DNA of 64,000 nt from Arthrobacter pullicola (GTDB lineage Bacteria > Actinomycetota > Actinomycetes > Actinomycetales > Micrococcaceae). The stretch lies in the NCBI RefSeq assembly GCF_014836875.1, contig NZ_JACSQC010000003.1, positions 46,619 through 110,618 of the forward strand, read 5' to 3'. Shown here in pieces: positions 1 through 10,033 of the stretch. How positions within the stretch are numbered: the first letter of the stretch is position 1; the number at the start of each line of letters is the position of its first letter. Made by a program: the position numbers and the translations under genes. Below the pieces are notes generated by a model. The model searched no databases, was not told the origin of the DNA, and worked only from the letters and a program-made list of their open reading frames with translations.

Positions 1-44
1 GCGCCCCATTTGGGCCCCCCCCACCGTTTTTTTAAGCCGAGTAG

Positions 45-1652
<1,608 letters not shown>

Positions 1653-1704
1653 TCCGGTCATAGAAGCGGAGCTGGAGGGAACTTGGACATAGGGTGGATC
1701 GGTC

Positions 1705-2949
1705 ATGAGTGAAGAAACTGAAGTACAGATCCCTCCCGTTCCCAAACGTCCGCTGAAGTCGCGGGCCGGCCTGGCCCGCGCCCGCCGCATAGTCGTGAAG
1801 GTCGGCTCCTCATCCCTGACGTCCGTTGCGGGCGGCATCTCCGATGAAGCACTGACCTCCCTTGCCGACGTCCTGGCGGCACGGCGGCGGCAGGGAACCG
1901 AAATCATCCTGGTGTCCTCCGGCGCCATCTCGGCCGGCCTGGCGCCCCTGGGCCTGTCCAAGCGGCCGGCCCAGCTGTCAACACAGCAGGCGGCCGCCAG
2001 CGTGGGCCAGGGGCTGCTGATGGCCCGGTACACCCAGGCCTTCGGCGCCCACGGCGTCACGGTCAGCCAGGTCCTGCTCACGGTGGAAGACCTGATGCGC
2101 AGGACGCACCATGCCAACGCCCACCGGGCGATGGAGCGGCTGCTGAACTTTGGCGTGGTGCCCATCGTGAATGAGAATGACACCGTCGCCAGCCATGAAA
2201 TCCGCTTCGGCGACAATGACCGTCTGGCGGCGCTCGTCGCGCACCTGGTCAAGGCGGATGCCCTGATTCTGCTTTCCGACGTCGATGCGCTCTACGATGG
2301 CCCGCCGTCGGCCGGTGCGCGGCGCATTCCGGAGGTCACGGGCCTGAAGGACCTGGAAGATGTCCGGATCGGCAAGGTCGGCAAAGCCGGCGTCGGCACG
2401 GGCGGAATGGTCACCAAGGTCGAGGCCGCCACCATTGCCGCGCAGTCCGGCATTCCGGCACTGGTGACGTCCACGGAAAACGCCGCCGCGGCGCTGGCCG
2501 GTGAAGACGTCGGCACCTGGTTCGCCACCCGCGGCGTGCGCCAGCCGATCCGCCTGCTCTGGCTGGCCCACCTCGCCAGGATCCAGGGAACCCTGGTGCT
2601 TGACGACGGCGCGGCCCGGGCTGTGGGGGAGCGGCGCCGGTCGCTGCTGCCCGCGGGCGTAGTGGCTGTGGAAGGGCACTTTGAGCCCGGTGACCCGGTG
2701 GCGCTGCGCGATACCTCCGGACGCGTCCTGGCCCACGGACTGACCAATTATGCCTCCGATGAACTGCCCCAGATGCTGGGCCGCTCCACCCGCGAACTGG
2801 CCCGGGAACTCGGCCGCGGTTATGAGCGCTCGGTGGTGCACGTCAACGACCTTGTGATCCTGCAGCCACGCTCCGCCCGGGCGGACGCAGGACCCTCACT
2901 GTCACGGACCGGGCAGGCCGGCGGGGCCGCCGCTACACTGGGAGCATGA
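1705..2949 (+). CDS. proB: Glutamate 5-kinase
   Basis: It phosphorylates L-glutamate with ATP to gamma-glutamyl phosphate, the first step of proline synthesis in the cytoplasm. The 414-aa protein has an amino-acid-kinase domain (VGSSSLTS near the N-terminus, FGDNDRLAALVA for substrate binding, GTGGMVTKV) followed by a PUA domain around residues 290-375. The stop codon overlaps the proA start (ATGA), so the two enzymes that pass on a labile intermediate are translationally coupled. The last ~30 residues are a poorly conserved tail. The start lies 52 bp after obgE. Confidence 0.97.
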   Translation: MSEETEVQIPPVPKRPLKSRAGLARARRIVVKVGSSSLTSVAGGISDEALTSLADVLAARRRQGTEIILVSSGAISAGLAPLGLSKRPAQLSTQQAAASVGQGLLMARYTQAFGAHGVTVSQVLLTVEDLMRRTHHANAHRAMERLLNFGVVPIVNENDTVASHEIRFGDNDRLAALVAHLVKADALILLSDVDALYDGPPSAGARRIPEVTGLKDLEDVRIGKVGKAGVGTGGMVTKVEAATIAAQSGIPALVTSTENAAAALAGEDVGTWFATRGVRQPIRLLWLAHLARIQGTLVLDDGAARAVGERRRSLLPAGVVAVEGHFEPGDPVALRDTSGRVLAHGLTNYASDELPQMLGRSTRELARELGRGYERSVVHVNDLVILQPRSARADAGPSLSRTGQAGGAAATLGA

Positions 2950-4271
2950 CCGCCGTGAACACCACTTCCGCCACGTCCGACGACCGCGCCGGAAGTGAGG
3001 CACCCTCGCCGGAGGAAGTCGAAGCCGGCGTGCACCGTATTGCCGACCGGGCCAGGACTGCTGCCCGGCGGATGGCCCGCGCCAACCGGGCCTGGAAGGA
3101 CCTCGCCCTGGAGCAGATCGCCCAGGACGTCGTCGCCAGGCGCGACGTCGTGCTCGCCGCGAACGCGGAGGACGTACGGCGGGGCCGTGAAAGCGGCACT
3201 TCCGAGGCACTGCTGGACCGTCTCACGCTGACCCCGGAACGCATCGACGGGCTCGCCGACGCGCTGCGGAACCTGGCCGGGCTGCCGGACCCCGTGGGAT
3301 CGGTCGCCCGCGGCCAGACCCTGCCCAACGGGCTGCGCCTGCGGCAGGTCCATGTGCCGCTGGGCGTGGTGGGCGCCATTTACGAGGCCCGCCCCAACGT
3401 GACCGTGGACATTGCGGGACTCGCACTTAAGAGCGGGAACGCGGTGATCCTCCGCGGCGGAAGTGCCGCCGCTTCGACCAACACGGTGCTGGTGGACCTG
3501 ATCCGCGACGCCCTGGACACTGTGGGACTGCCCGCGGATGCAGTCCAGAGCATCGACAGCTACGGCCGGGCCGGGGCGAACGTCCTGATGAAGGCCCGCG
3601 GGCGCGTGGATGTCCTGATTCCCCGCGGCGGCCGGGCACTGATCCAGAACGTCGTCACCAACGCAGCCGTGCCGGTCATCGAGACCGGTGAGGGCAATGT
3701 CCACATCTTCCTGGACGAGACCGCTCCCGAAGAGATGGCCGTCGACATCCTGCTCAATGCCAAGACCCAGCGCCCGAGCGTGTGCAACACGGTGGAGACC
3801 CTGCTGGTGCACAGCGGCGCCAAAGCTGCCCGTGAAGTCCTGGCAACCCTGGCGGCTTCCGGGGTGCGGCTGCACGCCGATGAGCGCATCCGGGCCATCC
3901 TGCCCGGCGGTGTCGAAGCAACAGCTGCCACGGACGAGGACTGGGGCCGCGAGTACATGGACCTGGACCTGGCCGTGGCGATGGTGGACTCCATGGACGA
4001 AGCCCTGGACCACATCCGCCGCTGGACCACCGGCCACACCGAGGCCATCATCACCAACGACCTCGCCAACGCCGAGCGTTTCATTGCTGAAATCGACTCC
4101 GCTGCCGTGATCGTCAATGCCTCCACCCGTTTCACCGACGGCGGGGAACTTGGCCTTGGCGCAGAGGTAGGCATCTCAACCCAAAAGATGCATGCGCGGG
4201 GCCCGATGGGCTTGAAGGAATTGACGACCACCAAATGGATCATCCAGGGCGAGGGGCAGGTGCGGGGCTAA
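2946..4271 (+). CDS. proA: Gamma-glutamyl phosphate reductase
   Basis: It is the NADPH-dependent reductase that makes glutamate-5-semialdehyde, the second step of proline synthesis. The 441-aa protein is a full-length aldehyde-dehydrogenase-fold member. The catalytic cysteine lies in QRPSVCNTVETLL (Cys280), and the C-terminal signature region FTDGGELGLGAEVGISTQK is intact. The N-terminus has about 20 extra residues compared with many homologues. The ATG overlaps the proB TGA by four bases. Confidence 0.97.
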   Translation: MTAVNTTSATSDDRAGSEAPSPEEVEAGVHRIADRARTAARRMARANRAWKDLALEQIAQDVVARRDVVLAANAEDVRRGRESGTSEALLDRLTLTPERIDGLADALRNLAGLPDPVGSVARGQTLPNGLRLRQVHVPLGVVGAIYEARPNVTVDIAGLALKSGNAVILRGGSAAASTNTVLVDLIRDALDTVGLPADAVQSIDSYGRAGANVLMKARGRVDVLIPRGGRALIQNVVTNAAVPVIETGEGNVHIFLDETAPEEMAVDILLNAKTQRPSVCNTVETLLVHSGAKAAREVLATLAASGVRLHADERIRAILPGGVEATAATDEDWGREYMDLDLAVAMVDSMDEALDHIRRWTTGHTEAIITNDLANAERFIAEIDSAAVIVNASTRFTDGGELGLGAEVGISTQKMHARGPMGLKELTTTKWIIQGEGQVRG

Positions 4272-4379
4272 CGCCCTTCACCCCCGGGCCCGGACTGCGT
4301 TGTTCGGGCCGCAGACGCGTACCATTGATCTAGAAACGATGCTCTGCCGGGTTCTCCGGCGGTTGATTTAGGGAGATTC

Positions 4380-4616
4380 ATGCTGATCCAGCTTTCCAGT
4401 GCTGCACTGATGGCGGCCGAAGTTGCCGAAGAACACGCCGAGGGCACCCCGGCGATCGTCTACGGAGCGGTCATCTTCGGCATTTTCATGGTCCTGATGT
4501 TCGCCACCATGGCGTTTACCAGCCTGGGCCACCGCCACGAAGCAGTAGCCGAGCACGTGGATCCGCAGCGCCAGCACCCGAACAAGCACGACCACGGACA
4601 GGGCATCCCCGAATAA
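4380..4616 (+). CDS. Small single-pass membrane protein, function unknown
   Basis: This 78-aa protein has one hydrophobic segment at about residues 26-47 ([21 protein letters not shown]) flanked by acidic (EVAEEHAE) and His-rich ([10 protein letters not shown]) tails. An AGGGAG Shine-Dalgarno sequence lies 5 nt before the ATG. Similar small membrane proteins are often found between proA and nadD in Arthrobacter relatives (from memory, not checked). It sits 108 bp after proA and 37 bp before nadD. No catalytic motif is visible, so no function is assigned. Confidence 0.75.
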   Translation: MLIQLSSAALMAAEVAEEHAEGTPAIVYGAVIFGIFMVLMFATMAFTSLGHRHEAVAEHVDPQRQHPNKHDHGQGIPE

Positions 4617-4653
4617 AGGTCCCGCCCCAGGTGGAGCCGCGGGTACCGCACGC

Positions 4654-5286
4654 ATGAACACAGCAGAAGACCTGGCTGAGGGACGACGCCGCCCCTACCG
4701 CCTTGGCGTTATGGGCGGCACGTTTGATCCCATTCACCACGGCCACCTTGTGGCGGCCAGCGAAGTGGCGGCGGTGTTCAATCTGGACGAAGTGGTCTTC
4801 GTGCCCACCGGTGAACCGTGGCACAAACCCGCCCAGGAGGTTACTCCGGCGGAGCACCGCTATCTCATGACAGTGGTCGCCACGGCTTCCAATCCGCGCT
4901 TCACGGTAAGCCGGGTGGACATCGACCGGCCCGGACCCACCTACACAATTGATACGCTAAGGGATCTGCGCCGCGCGCGCCCGGACGCCGAACTGTTCTT
5001 CATCACCGGTGCGGACGCCATGGCGCAGATCCTTTCGTGGAAGGACGTCCAGGAACTCTGGACGCTGGCCCACTTTGTTGGAGTGACCCGGCCCGGGCAC
5101 GAACTGCAGAACATGGGCCGCGACGATGTCAGCCTCCTGGAGGTTCCGGCGATGGCCATTTCATCGACCGACTGCCGCCAGCGGGTCGCAGCGTCCGAGC
5201 CGGTCTGGTACCTGGTACCGGACGGGGTGGTGCAGTACATCGCCAAGCACAACCTGTACACACCTTCGCAGCAGCAGCAGGCATAG
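4654..5286 (+). CDS. nadD: Nicotinate-nucleotide adenylyltransferase
   Basis: It transfers AMP from ATP to nicotinate mononucleotide to form deamido-NAD, a step of NAD synthesis. The 210-aa protein has the nucleotidyltransferase motif [12 protein letters not shown] near residues 23-34 and the C-terminal (I)SSTDCRQRV motif that contacts ATP. The length is normal for the family. The RBS is weak, so the exact start among the first ~18 residues is uncertain. nadD followed by rsfS after one intervening gene is the usual bacterial context. Confidence 0.95.
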   Translation: MNTAEDLAEGRRRPYRLGVMGGTFDPIHHGHLVAASEVAAVFNLDEVVFVPTGEPWHKPAQEVTPAEHRYLMTVVATASNPRFTVSRVDIDRPGPTYTIDTLRDLRRARPDAELFFITGADAMAQILSWKDVQELWTLAHFVGVTRPGHELQNMGRDDVSLLEVPAMAISSTDCRQRVAASEPVWYLVPDGVVQYIAKHNLYTPSQQQQA

Positions 5287-5312
5287 GCTGCCGGAACTGA
5301 AACCGGCAGCCT
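5285..5312 (+). other. Perfect stem-loop overlapping nadD stop
   Basis: Arms AGGCTGCCGG (5285-5294) and CCGGCAGCCT (5303-5312) pair perfectly around an 8-nt loop. There is no T-tract, so it is more likely an mRNA processing or partial attenuation element than a complete intrinsic terminator. Confidence 0.5.
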
Positions 5313-5339
5313 GAGCGATCAACACCGGATGGGTAGGAA

Positions 5340-6824
5340 ATGACTAACGGTCCAGAGTCCGCAGACGCACCTCGACGCAGCCGCCGCGCGGCAGGCTCGA
5401 CGGCAGATGCGGGGCACCAGGAACGGGAGTCCCAGCAGCGGGCACGGGACCGGGAAGCCCTTCGTGCTTACAAAGCGCTCACCGACAGCCAGAAGCGGCC
5501 CGATGAGTCCAGTGCCAACCCTCCCACCCGGCGGCAGCTGCGGATAGCCCAGCAGCAGGCCCAGCAGGCCGCCCGGGAAAAGACTGCGGCCGAGCAGGAG
5601 CAGAAACCGGAAACCTCCGTTCCTGTCCCGCCCCTGCCCGGAGGCACTCCCGCTGCTCCTTCGGCTGCCGCAGGTGTTGCCAGCGGCGCCCCCGCTGCTC
5701 CTCCCGCTGCCGGAGATGTGCCCGGCAAGCCTGCGGGAACACAGGCGCCGGCCGCCGGCGGCTCCGGCCGCCGTTCCGGCCCCGCAGCAGCATCCCACCA
5801 GACCAGCGAGCCGGCACCCCAGATATCGAGCCGCAGGGAACGCCGGCGGCGTGCCGCCGAAGAGCAGCCGGCACCCGTCATCAAACCCGTTACCCCGGCA
5901 CCGAGCCGCGCGCCGTTAGTTCAGGCACCTGCTCAGGCACCGGTCAAGGCGCCAGCTCAGTCACCCGCGGATCCAGCCGCAGCGCTTGATGCTCAGACCG
6001 AAGCGCCCGGGCCGCGGGGAGTTAAGCGGTCCACCGGGGTCAAGTCATCCACGGGTCCTGAAAAGCTTCCCCCGTCCGCCCCGGAACCCAATGCGGACAT
6101 CGCGGATATGACCGTGGAACAGGCACTGGCGGCACGGGAAGCGCTGAAGCATCAGGCGCGCAACCAGGTGGCAGCCATGGAGGCCCTGCAGCAGGCCGAT
6201 CCGCAAGCCGTGGACCTGGAGCTGCTGGCGCAGCAGCGCGCTCTGGCCGAACGGGCCGCCGTCCTGAACCGGCGGACACAGAACATCCAGCGCCTGGCCC
6301 AGGAAAACGAGCAGCGCCGCTCGCCTCAGTCAGACCCAACGACTGCCCACAACCTGGCCATGGTGACTCCGCTCGAGTTCGTAGAGGTTCCGGGATTGGA
6401 GCGGCCGGTCATGAAACCGCCGGCCACGTCCCACGTGCCTGTTGTTACGTCGTCGAATCCTGCTGCTCCCTCCAATCCTGCGCCACCGCAGGCGGCGGGG
6501 GCCGGCAGGAAGGCTCCCGTCCGGCAGCCGGCGAGGGGGCACCGCCCCGGCGGCGCGCAGGCACGGACCCCGGAGCAGGCAGATGTCCGGCATTCGAGGA
6601 TCCTGGCCCGCGCCGACGCACTGGTGAATGCCCCGTTGGAAGCGGACCAGGGTGCCAAGCCGATCGGTGCACGGAGCGCCTTTGGCCTGGACCCCCTGGA
6701 TGTTATGACTGCCGGCCTCGGCCGCAGCCGGAGGATACGAGCCGTGTCCCTGGGAATTGTGGGTGTGGGCCTGTCGGCCCTCATCCTCGGAATAATACTG
6801 ATCGTCGGCGGCCTTGGCAGCTGA
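5340..6824 (+). CDS. Pro/Ala/Gln-rich protein with C-terminal membrane anchor
   Basis: This 494-aa protein begins with a charged, Gln-rich region. A long low-complexity Pro/Ala segment follows (about 100-240), then a helical, probably coiled-coil stretch rich in Ala, Gln and Glu (about 255-330). It ends in one hydrophobic helix (IVGVGLSALILGIILIVGGL, last ~25 residues). This predicts a long cytoplasmic domain tethered by a C-terminal transmembrane helix. It lies between nadD and rsfS, where actinobacteria often carry a poorly conserved gene. No enzymatic motif is seen and no function can be given. Confidence 0.7.
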   Translation: MTNGPESADAPRRSRRAAGSTADAGHQERESQQRARDREALRAYKALTDSQKRPDESSANPPTRRQLRIAQQQAQQAAREKTAAEQEQKPETSVPVPPLPGGTPAAPSAAAGVASGAPAAPPAAGDVPGKPAGTQAPAAGGSGRRSGPAAASHQTSEPAPQISSRRERRRRAAEEQPAPVIKPVTPAPSRAPLVQAPAQAPVKAPAQSPADPAAALDAQTEAPGPRGVKRSTGVKSSTGPEKLPPSAPEPNADIADMTVEQALAAREALKHQARNQVAAMEALQQADPQAVDLELLAQQRALAERAAVLNRRTQNIQRLAQENEQRRSPQSDPTTAHNLAMVTPLEFVEVPGLERPVMKPPATSHVPVVTSSNPAAPSNPAPPQAAGAGRKAPVRQPARGHRPGGAQARTPEQADVRHSRILARADALVNAPLEADQGAKPIGARSAFGLDPLDVMTAGLGRSRRIRAVSLGIVGVGLSALILGIILIVGGLGS

Positions 6825-6843
6825 TACCACACAAGGAGAAACG

Positions 6844-7227
6844 TTGAGCGCCACCGAATCATCCATAGATATCGCCCGGACTGCGGCCAGAGCCGCATCG
6901 GCCAAGCTGGCGGATGACATCGTCGCGATCGACGTGAGCGAACGGCTGGCTATCACCGACGTTTTCCTCATCGCGTCCGCGTCGAATGAACGCCAGGTCA
7001 ACGCCATCGTCGACGGCGTCGAAGAGGAGCTTGCCAAGTCGGGACTGAAGCCGGTGCGCCGCGAAGGCCGCAGCGAAGGCCGCTGGGTCCTGCTGGACTA
7101 CGCCACAGTGGTGGTTCACGTCCAGCATGAGGAGGACCGGGTCTTCTACGCCCTGGAACGCCTCTGGAAGGACTGCCCCGCGGTTGACCTGCAGCTTCCC
7201 GAAGCCCCGGCAGCCGACGCCGAGTAA
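6844..7227 (+). CDS. rsfS: Ribosomal silencing factor RsfS
   Basis: RsfS (DUF143/Iojap family) binds ribosomal protein L14 and blocks subunit joining when translation must be reduced. The 127-aa protein has the family core around LADDIVAIDVSERLAITDVFLIAS, EGRSEGRWVLLDYATVVVHV and the terminal FYALERLWKDCP. A TTG start at 6844 is chosen because AAGGAG lies 5 nt upstream. An in-frame TTG at 6814 lies inside the preceding gene and has no RBS. It is the last gene of the obgE-to-rsfS block. Confidence 0.95.
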   Translation: MSATESSIDIARTAARAASAKLADDIVAIDVSERLAITDVFLIASASNERQVNAIVDGVEEELAKSGLKPVRREGRSEGRWVLLDYATVVVHVQHEEDRVFYALERLWKDCPAVDLQLPEAPAADAE

Positions 7228-7238
7228 CGTTGCTTAGT

Positions 7239-7270
7239 GGGGGGCAGGAGCTTCCGGCTCCGGCCCTCCC
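7239..7270 (+). terminator. GC-rich hairpin after rsfS
   Basis: A strong stem (GGAGC at 7247-7251 with GCTCC at 7257-7261, continued by GGGC/GCCC) encloses TTCCG just after the rsfS stop. It lacks a U-tract, so it is only a candidate terminator or 3' stabilising hairpin for the upstream operon. Confidence 0.4.
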
Positions 7271-7295
7271 ACAGCGCGAATACCAACGGTGTAGT

Positions 7296-7324
7296 TTGAT
7301 TTTGCACTACCGCGCTTCTGTACT
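7296..7324 (+). promoter_or_regulatory. Candidate promoter for the tRNA-Ala pair
   Basis: TTGATT (7296-7301) and TGTACT (7319-7324) are separated by 17 bp. They lie about 80 bp upstream of the first tRNA in an otherwise gene-free gap. Only partial matches to the -35/-10 consensus are present. Confidence 0.35.
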
Positions 7325-7406
7325 AAAGTAGAGGAGTTGCTTCGGCAGGGACCTAAGAATCCAGGCGGGAAAGACATTCTGAACTGCACTGATAGAGCAG
7401 TATTTC

Positions 7407-7479
7407 GGGGCTGTGGCGCAGCTGGTAGCGCACCTGCATGGCATGCAGGGGGTCAGGGGTTCGAGTCCCCTCAGCTCCA
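7407..7479 (+). tRNA. tRNA-Ala (anticodon GGC), copy 1
   Basis: This 73-nt cloverleaf has a GGGGCTG/CAGCTCC acceptor stem (one G-U pair), D stem GCGC/GCGC, anticodon stem CCTGC/GCAGG with loop ATGGCAT (anticodon GGC at 7440-7442), and T arm AGGGGTTCGAGTCCCCT. The discriminator is A. The bases that follow are CCG, so the 3' CCA is not genome-encoded and must be added. It decodes GCC, a very frequent Ala codon in this genome. Confidence 0.97.
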
Positions 7480-7548
7480 CCGATAAACACACGGGCAGCC
7501 GTGGTTTAGGGTTGGATCGAAGGATCCGATGGAAACAAAAACTGAATT

Positions 7549-7621
7549 GGGGCTGTGGCGCAGCTGGTAGCGCACCTGCATGGCATGCAGGGGGTCAGGG
7601 GTTCGAGTCCCCTCAGCTCCA
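7549..7621 (+). tRNA. tRNA-Ala (anticodon GGC), copy 2
   Basis: It is identical in all 73 positions to the first copy, 69 bp downstream. Here CCA is encoded directly after the discriminator (7622-7624). The two genes probably share a transcript ended by the hairpin at 7668-7703. Confidence 0.97.
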
Positions 7622-7623
7622 CC

Positions 7624-7667
7624 AATTCGAAAAAGATTCACGAATTCGAAGAAGATTCACGAATTCG
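7624..7667 (+). repeat. 19-bp direct repeats after tRNA-Ala
   Basis: AATTCGAA(A/G)AAGATTCACG occurs at 7624-7642 and 7643-7661, with a partial third copy (AATTCG) leading into the terminator. The repeat begins at the last base of the tRNA CCA. Confidence 0.7.
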
Positions 7668-7703
7668 AAAAACCTGTTCCGCAGCTGCGGGGCAGGTTTT
7701 TTT
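7668..7703 (+). terminator. Intrinsic terminator after the tRNA pair
   Basis: AAAACCTG and CAGGTTTT close a stem whose interior holds the palindrome CCGCAGCTGCGG. The stem is followed by a run of seven T residues ending at 7703. This is the clearest Rho-independent terminator in the window. Confidence 0.85.
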
Positions 7704-7777
7704 GTGTCCGGGTGCCGGTGCCGGTGCAGGCGGGGTGCCTTACGGCAGCGGACGCCCGGATATGAAAAGGTGGGCGC

Positions 7778-8683
7778 GTGAGTATTGAACAACCTGCCCC
7801 CGGAGAACCCCGCCGTCCCCACGGACCGCGGGATCCCGGCGATGCCTGGGTGGTCGCAGAAACCGGTGAGCGGTACTGGGGGCGCTTTGGCGCCGCCGGC
7901 CTGCTTGCCTTCGACCCGGCACGCGGGATCCTGCTGCAGCACCGGGTTACCTGGAGTCATCACGGCGACACGTGGGCGCTGCCGGGAGGTGCACGGCACG
8001 AGCACGAACCGGCGCTGGCGGCGGCCCTGCGGGAATCTGCCGAGGAAGCCGGTGTACCGGCAACAGCCATCCGGCCCAGACTCATGAGTGTGCTGGACCT
8101 GGGGATCTGGTCCTACGCCACGATCGTCGGGGATGTCACCGTCCCCTTTGAACCCGTCATCAGCGATCCCGAAAGCCATGAACTTGCCTGGGTGGCGCCC
8201 GACGACGTTGCCGGGCTGCCGCTGCACCCCGGGTTTGCCGCGTCCTGGCAGCGCCTGCGGCCATTGCTTGACGTCCGCCCTGTGGTTGTTGTTGATGCAG
8301 CCAACGTGATCGGCTCGGTGCCGGACGGCTGGTGGAAGGACCGGGCAGGCGCAGCGGCCCGGCTGCTGGACGCCGCGGCCGCCGCTTCGGGTCGCGGGCT
8401 TCCGGCCTCCCTGCTCGGCCTTCCGGAAGACCTCTGGTATCCCGAGCTGGTGGTGGTGCTGGAGGGGCAGGCCCGGTCCGCTCCGGACCCCGCAGGTCCC
8501 ATTCGGGTTGTCCGTGCCGACGGCCCGGGTGATGACACGATTGCCGCCGTTACGGAACAGCTGGTGGCTGATGGACGGACGGTCACCGTGGCTACGAGTG
8601 ACCGTGAGCTGGCGGAGCGCAGCCGCGGCGCCGGTGCTTCCGTCATCGGCGCCGGTGGATTCAGGGACCTGCTCGGCTACTGA
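7778..8683 (+). CDS. Nudix hydrolase fused to a NYN/PIN-like nuclease domain
   Basis: The N-terminal half (301 aa in total) carries a Nudix box starting at Gly71, with E77, RE at 85-86, EE at 89-90 and G92. This predicts hydrolysis of a nucleoside diphosphate-linked substrate. After residue ~165 a second domain starts with VVVVDAANVIGS (D173, N176), then GDDTI (D252, D253) and ATSDREL (D275). This acidic pattern fits a NYN/YacP-like PIN-fold RNase. The GTG start follows AAGGTGG. The gene is convergent with the next one, 15 bp apart. The substrate and the activity of the second domain are inferred. Confidence 0.85.
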   Translation: MSIEQPAPGEPRRPHGPRDPGDAWVVAETGERYWGRFGAAGLLAFDPARGILLQHRVTWSHHGDTWALPGGARHEHEPALAAALRESAEEAGVPATAIRPRLMSVLDLGIWSYATIVGDVTVPFEPVISDPESHELAWVAPDDVAGLPLHPGFAASWQRLRPLLDVRPVVVVDAANVIGSVPDGWWKDRAGAAARLLDAAAAASGRGLPASLLGLPEDLWYPELVVVLEGQARSAPDPAGPIRVVRADGPGDDTIAAVTEQLVADGRTVTVATSDRELAERSRGAGASVIGAGGFRDLLGY

Positions 8684-8698
8684 GGAGCCCGGCGCCGC

Positions 8699-10033
8699 TC
8701 ATGGACCCAGGACCCGGTCCAGGTACGGATTGGCGAACACACGGCCGGGGTCGAGCCGGTCCCGCAGGGCCAGGAAATCCCTGAAGCGGGGATAGCGCTG
8801 CTCCAGGGCCGCGGCATCGAGGCCGTGCAGCTTGCCCCAGTGCGGCCGGCCGCCGTGAGCGAGCATCACTTCCTCCACGGCCCCGAAGTATTCGGCCGGA
8901 TCTTCCCGGTAGTAACGGTGTACGGCGATGTAGGCGGTGTCCCGGCCGTAGGCGGTGGAGAGCCAGCGGTCGTCAGCGGCGGCCCAGCGGACTTCCACCG
9001 GAAAGGAGATCCGCCAGCGGTTTTTCTTCAGCAGAGTCTGCAGCGCCTCGAACGCCGCGGGCAGCAGATCAGCGGGCAGCCCGTATTCCATTTCACGGAA
9101 GCGCACCGTGCGCCGCTGGGTAAAGACCTTCGGCGCGAAATCGGCATAGTCCCGGCCGCCCAGCAGCCGTGCCGCGGCGCGGTTGACGGCCGGCACCACC
9201 GCGGGAGCAAGAGTTCCGGCCGCGCAGGCTGCCCGGAACACCGTGTTGGAGAGCAGCGACTCATCCACCCACCGGCCCAGCGGCGGCAACGGCCGGCGCG
9301 GCACGGAGCCCGCCAGCCGGGTGTTGCTCTTCGTGGCAGCCCGGTCGGTATGCGGGAACCAGTAGAACTCAAAGTGGTCGGTGCCCAGGACCCGTTCGGT
9401 CAGTTCTTCGAGCACACCTGCCAGCGGCTCGGATCGTTCCTCGGCACGCAGCACGAACGCCGGTACACACTGCAGGGTCACCTCGGCAATGACGCCAAGG
9501 GCCCCCAGGCTCAGAGCCGCCGCCGGCAGCAGGGGATCGCTGGCGTCCAGGGTGAGCAGGCCGCCGTCGGGCTGTACCAGGGTCAGTCCTGCCACCTGGG
9601 TGGCAAGGCCGCCGAAGGCTGCGCCGGTCCCGTGGGTGCCCGTGGAGACGGCACCGGCAATGGACTGGCGGTCAATGTCGCCGAGGTTCGGCATCGCCAG
9701 GCCGTAGGGAGCGAGGAGTCCCGGAATCCGGTGCAGACGGGTTCCGGCCAGCAGCCGAACCTGGCCGCGGGCCGTGTCCACACCGAGCAGTCCCTGCAGC
9801 TGGGCCAGATCCAGCAGCAGGCCGGGAGCTTCGGCGATGCCGGTAAAGCTGTGTCCGGCGCCAACAGCCTTGACCCGCTGCCCGGCACCCGCGGCGGATG
9901 CCACCAGGCGCTGAAGTTCGGGGAGGGAGCGGGGAGCCTCGACCCGTTCCGGGCGGACGCTGACGGTCCGGCCCCAGTTCCGCCACTCCAGCCGTTGGCG
10001 CTGTTCCTGTCGAGTTTTGACCCGCCTGGTCAC
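8699..10033 (-). CDS. FAD-linked sugar lactone/alditol oxidase family protein
   Basis: This 444-aa protein belongs to the VAO-type flavoprotein family that includes L-gulono- and D-arabinono-1,4-lactone oxidases and alditol oxidase. The FAD-binding PCMH segment contains VGAGHSFTG, with His61 at the position used for covalent flavin attachment in the family. The C-terminal ALO domain ends with the typical RPHWGKLH and FANPYLDRVLG motifs. It overlaps the upstream PLP-enzyme gene by four bases, so the two are translationally coupled. The real substrate (alditol, aldonolactone or other) cannot be read from the sequence. Confidence 0.88.
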   Translation of the reverse strand: MTRRVKTRQEQRQRLEWRNWGRTVSVRPERVEAPRSLPELQRLVASAAGAGQRVKAVGAGHSFTGIAEAPGLLLDLAQLQGLLGVDTARGQVRLLAGTRLHRIPGLLAPYGLAMPNLGDIDRQSIAGAVSTGTHGTGAAFGGLATQVAGLTLVQPDGGLLTLDASDPLLPAAALSLGALGVIAEVTLQCVPAFVLRAEERSEPLAGVLEELTERVLGTDHFEFYWFPHTDRAATKSNTRLAGSVPRRPLPPLGRWVDESLLSNTVFRAACAAGTLAPAVVPAVNRAAARLLGGRDYADFAPKVFTQRRTVRFREMEYGLPADLLPAAFEALQTLLKKNRWRISFPVEVRWAAADDRWLSTAYGRDTAYIAVHRYYREDPAEYFGAVEEVMLAHGGRPHWGKLHGLDAAALEQRYPRFRDFLALRDRLDPGRVFANPYLDRVLGP

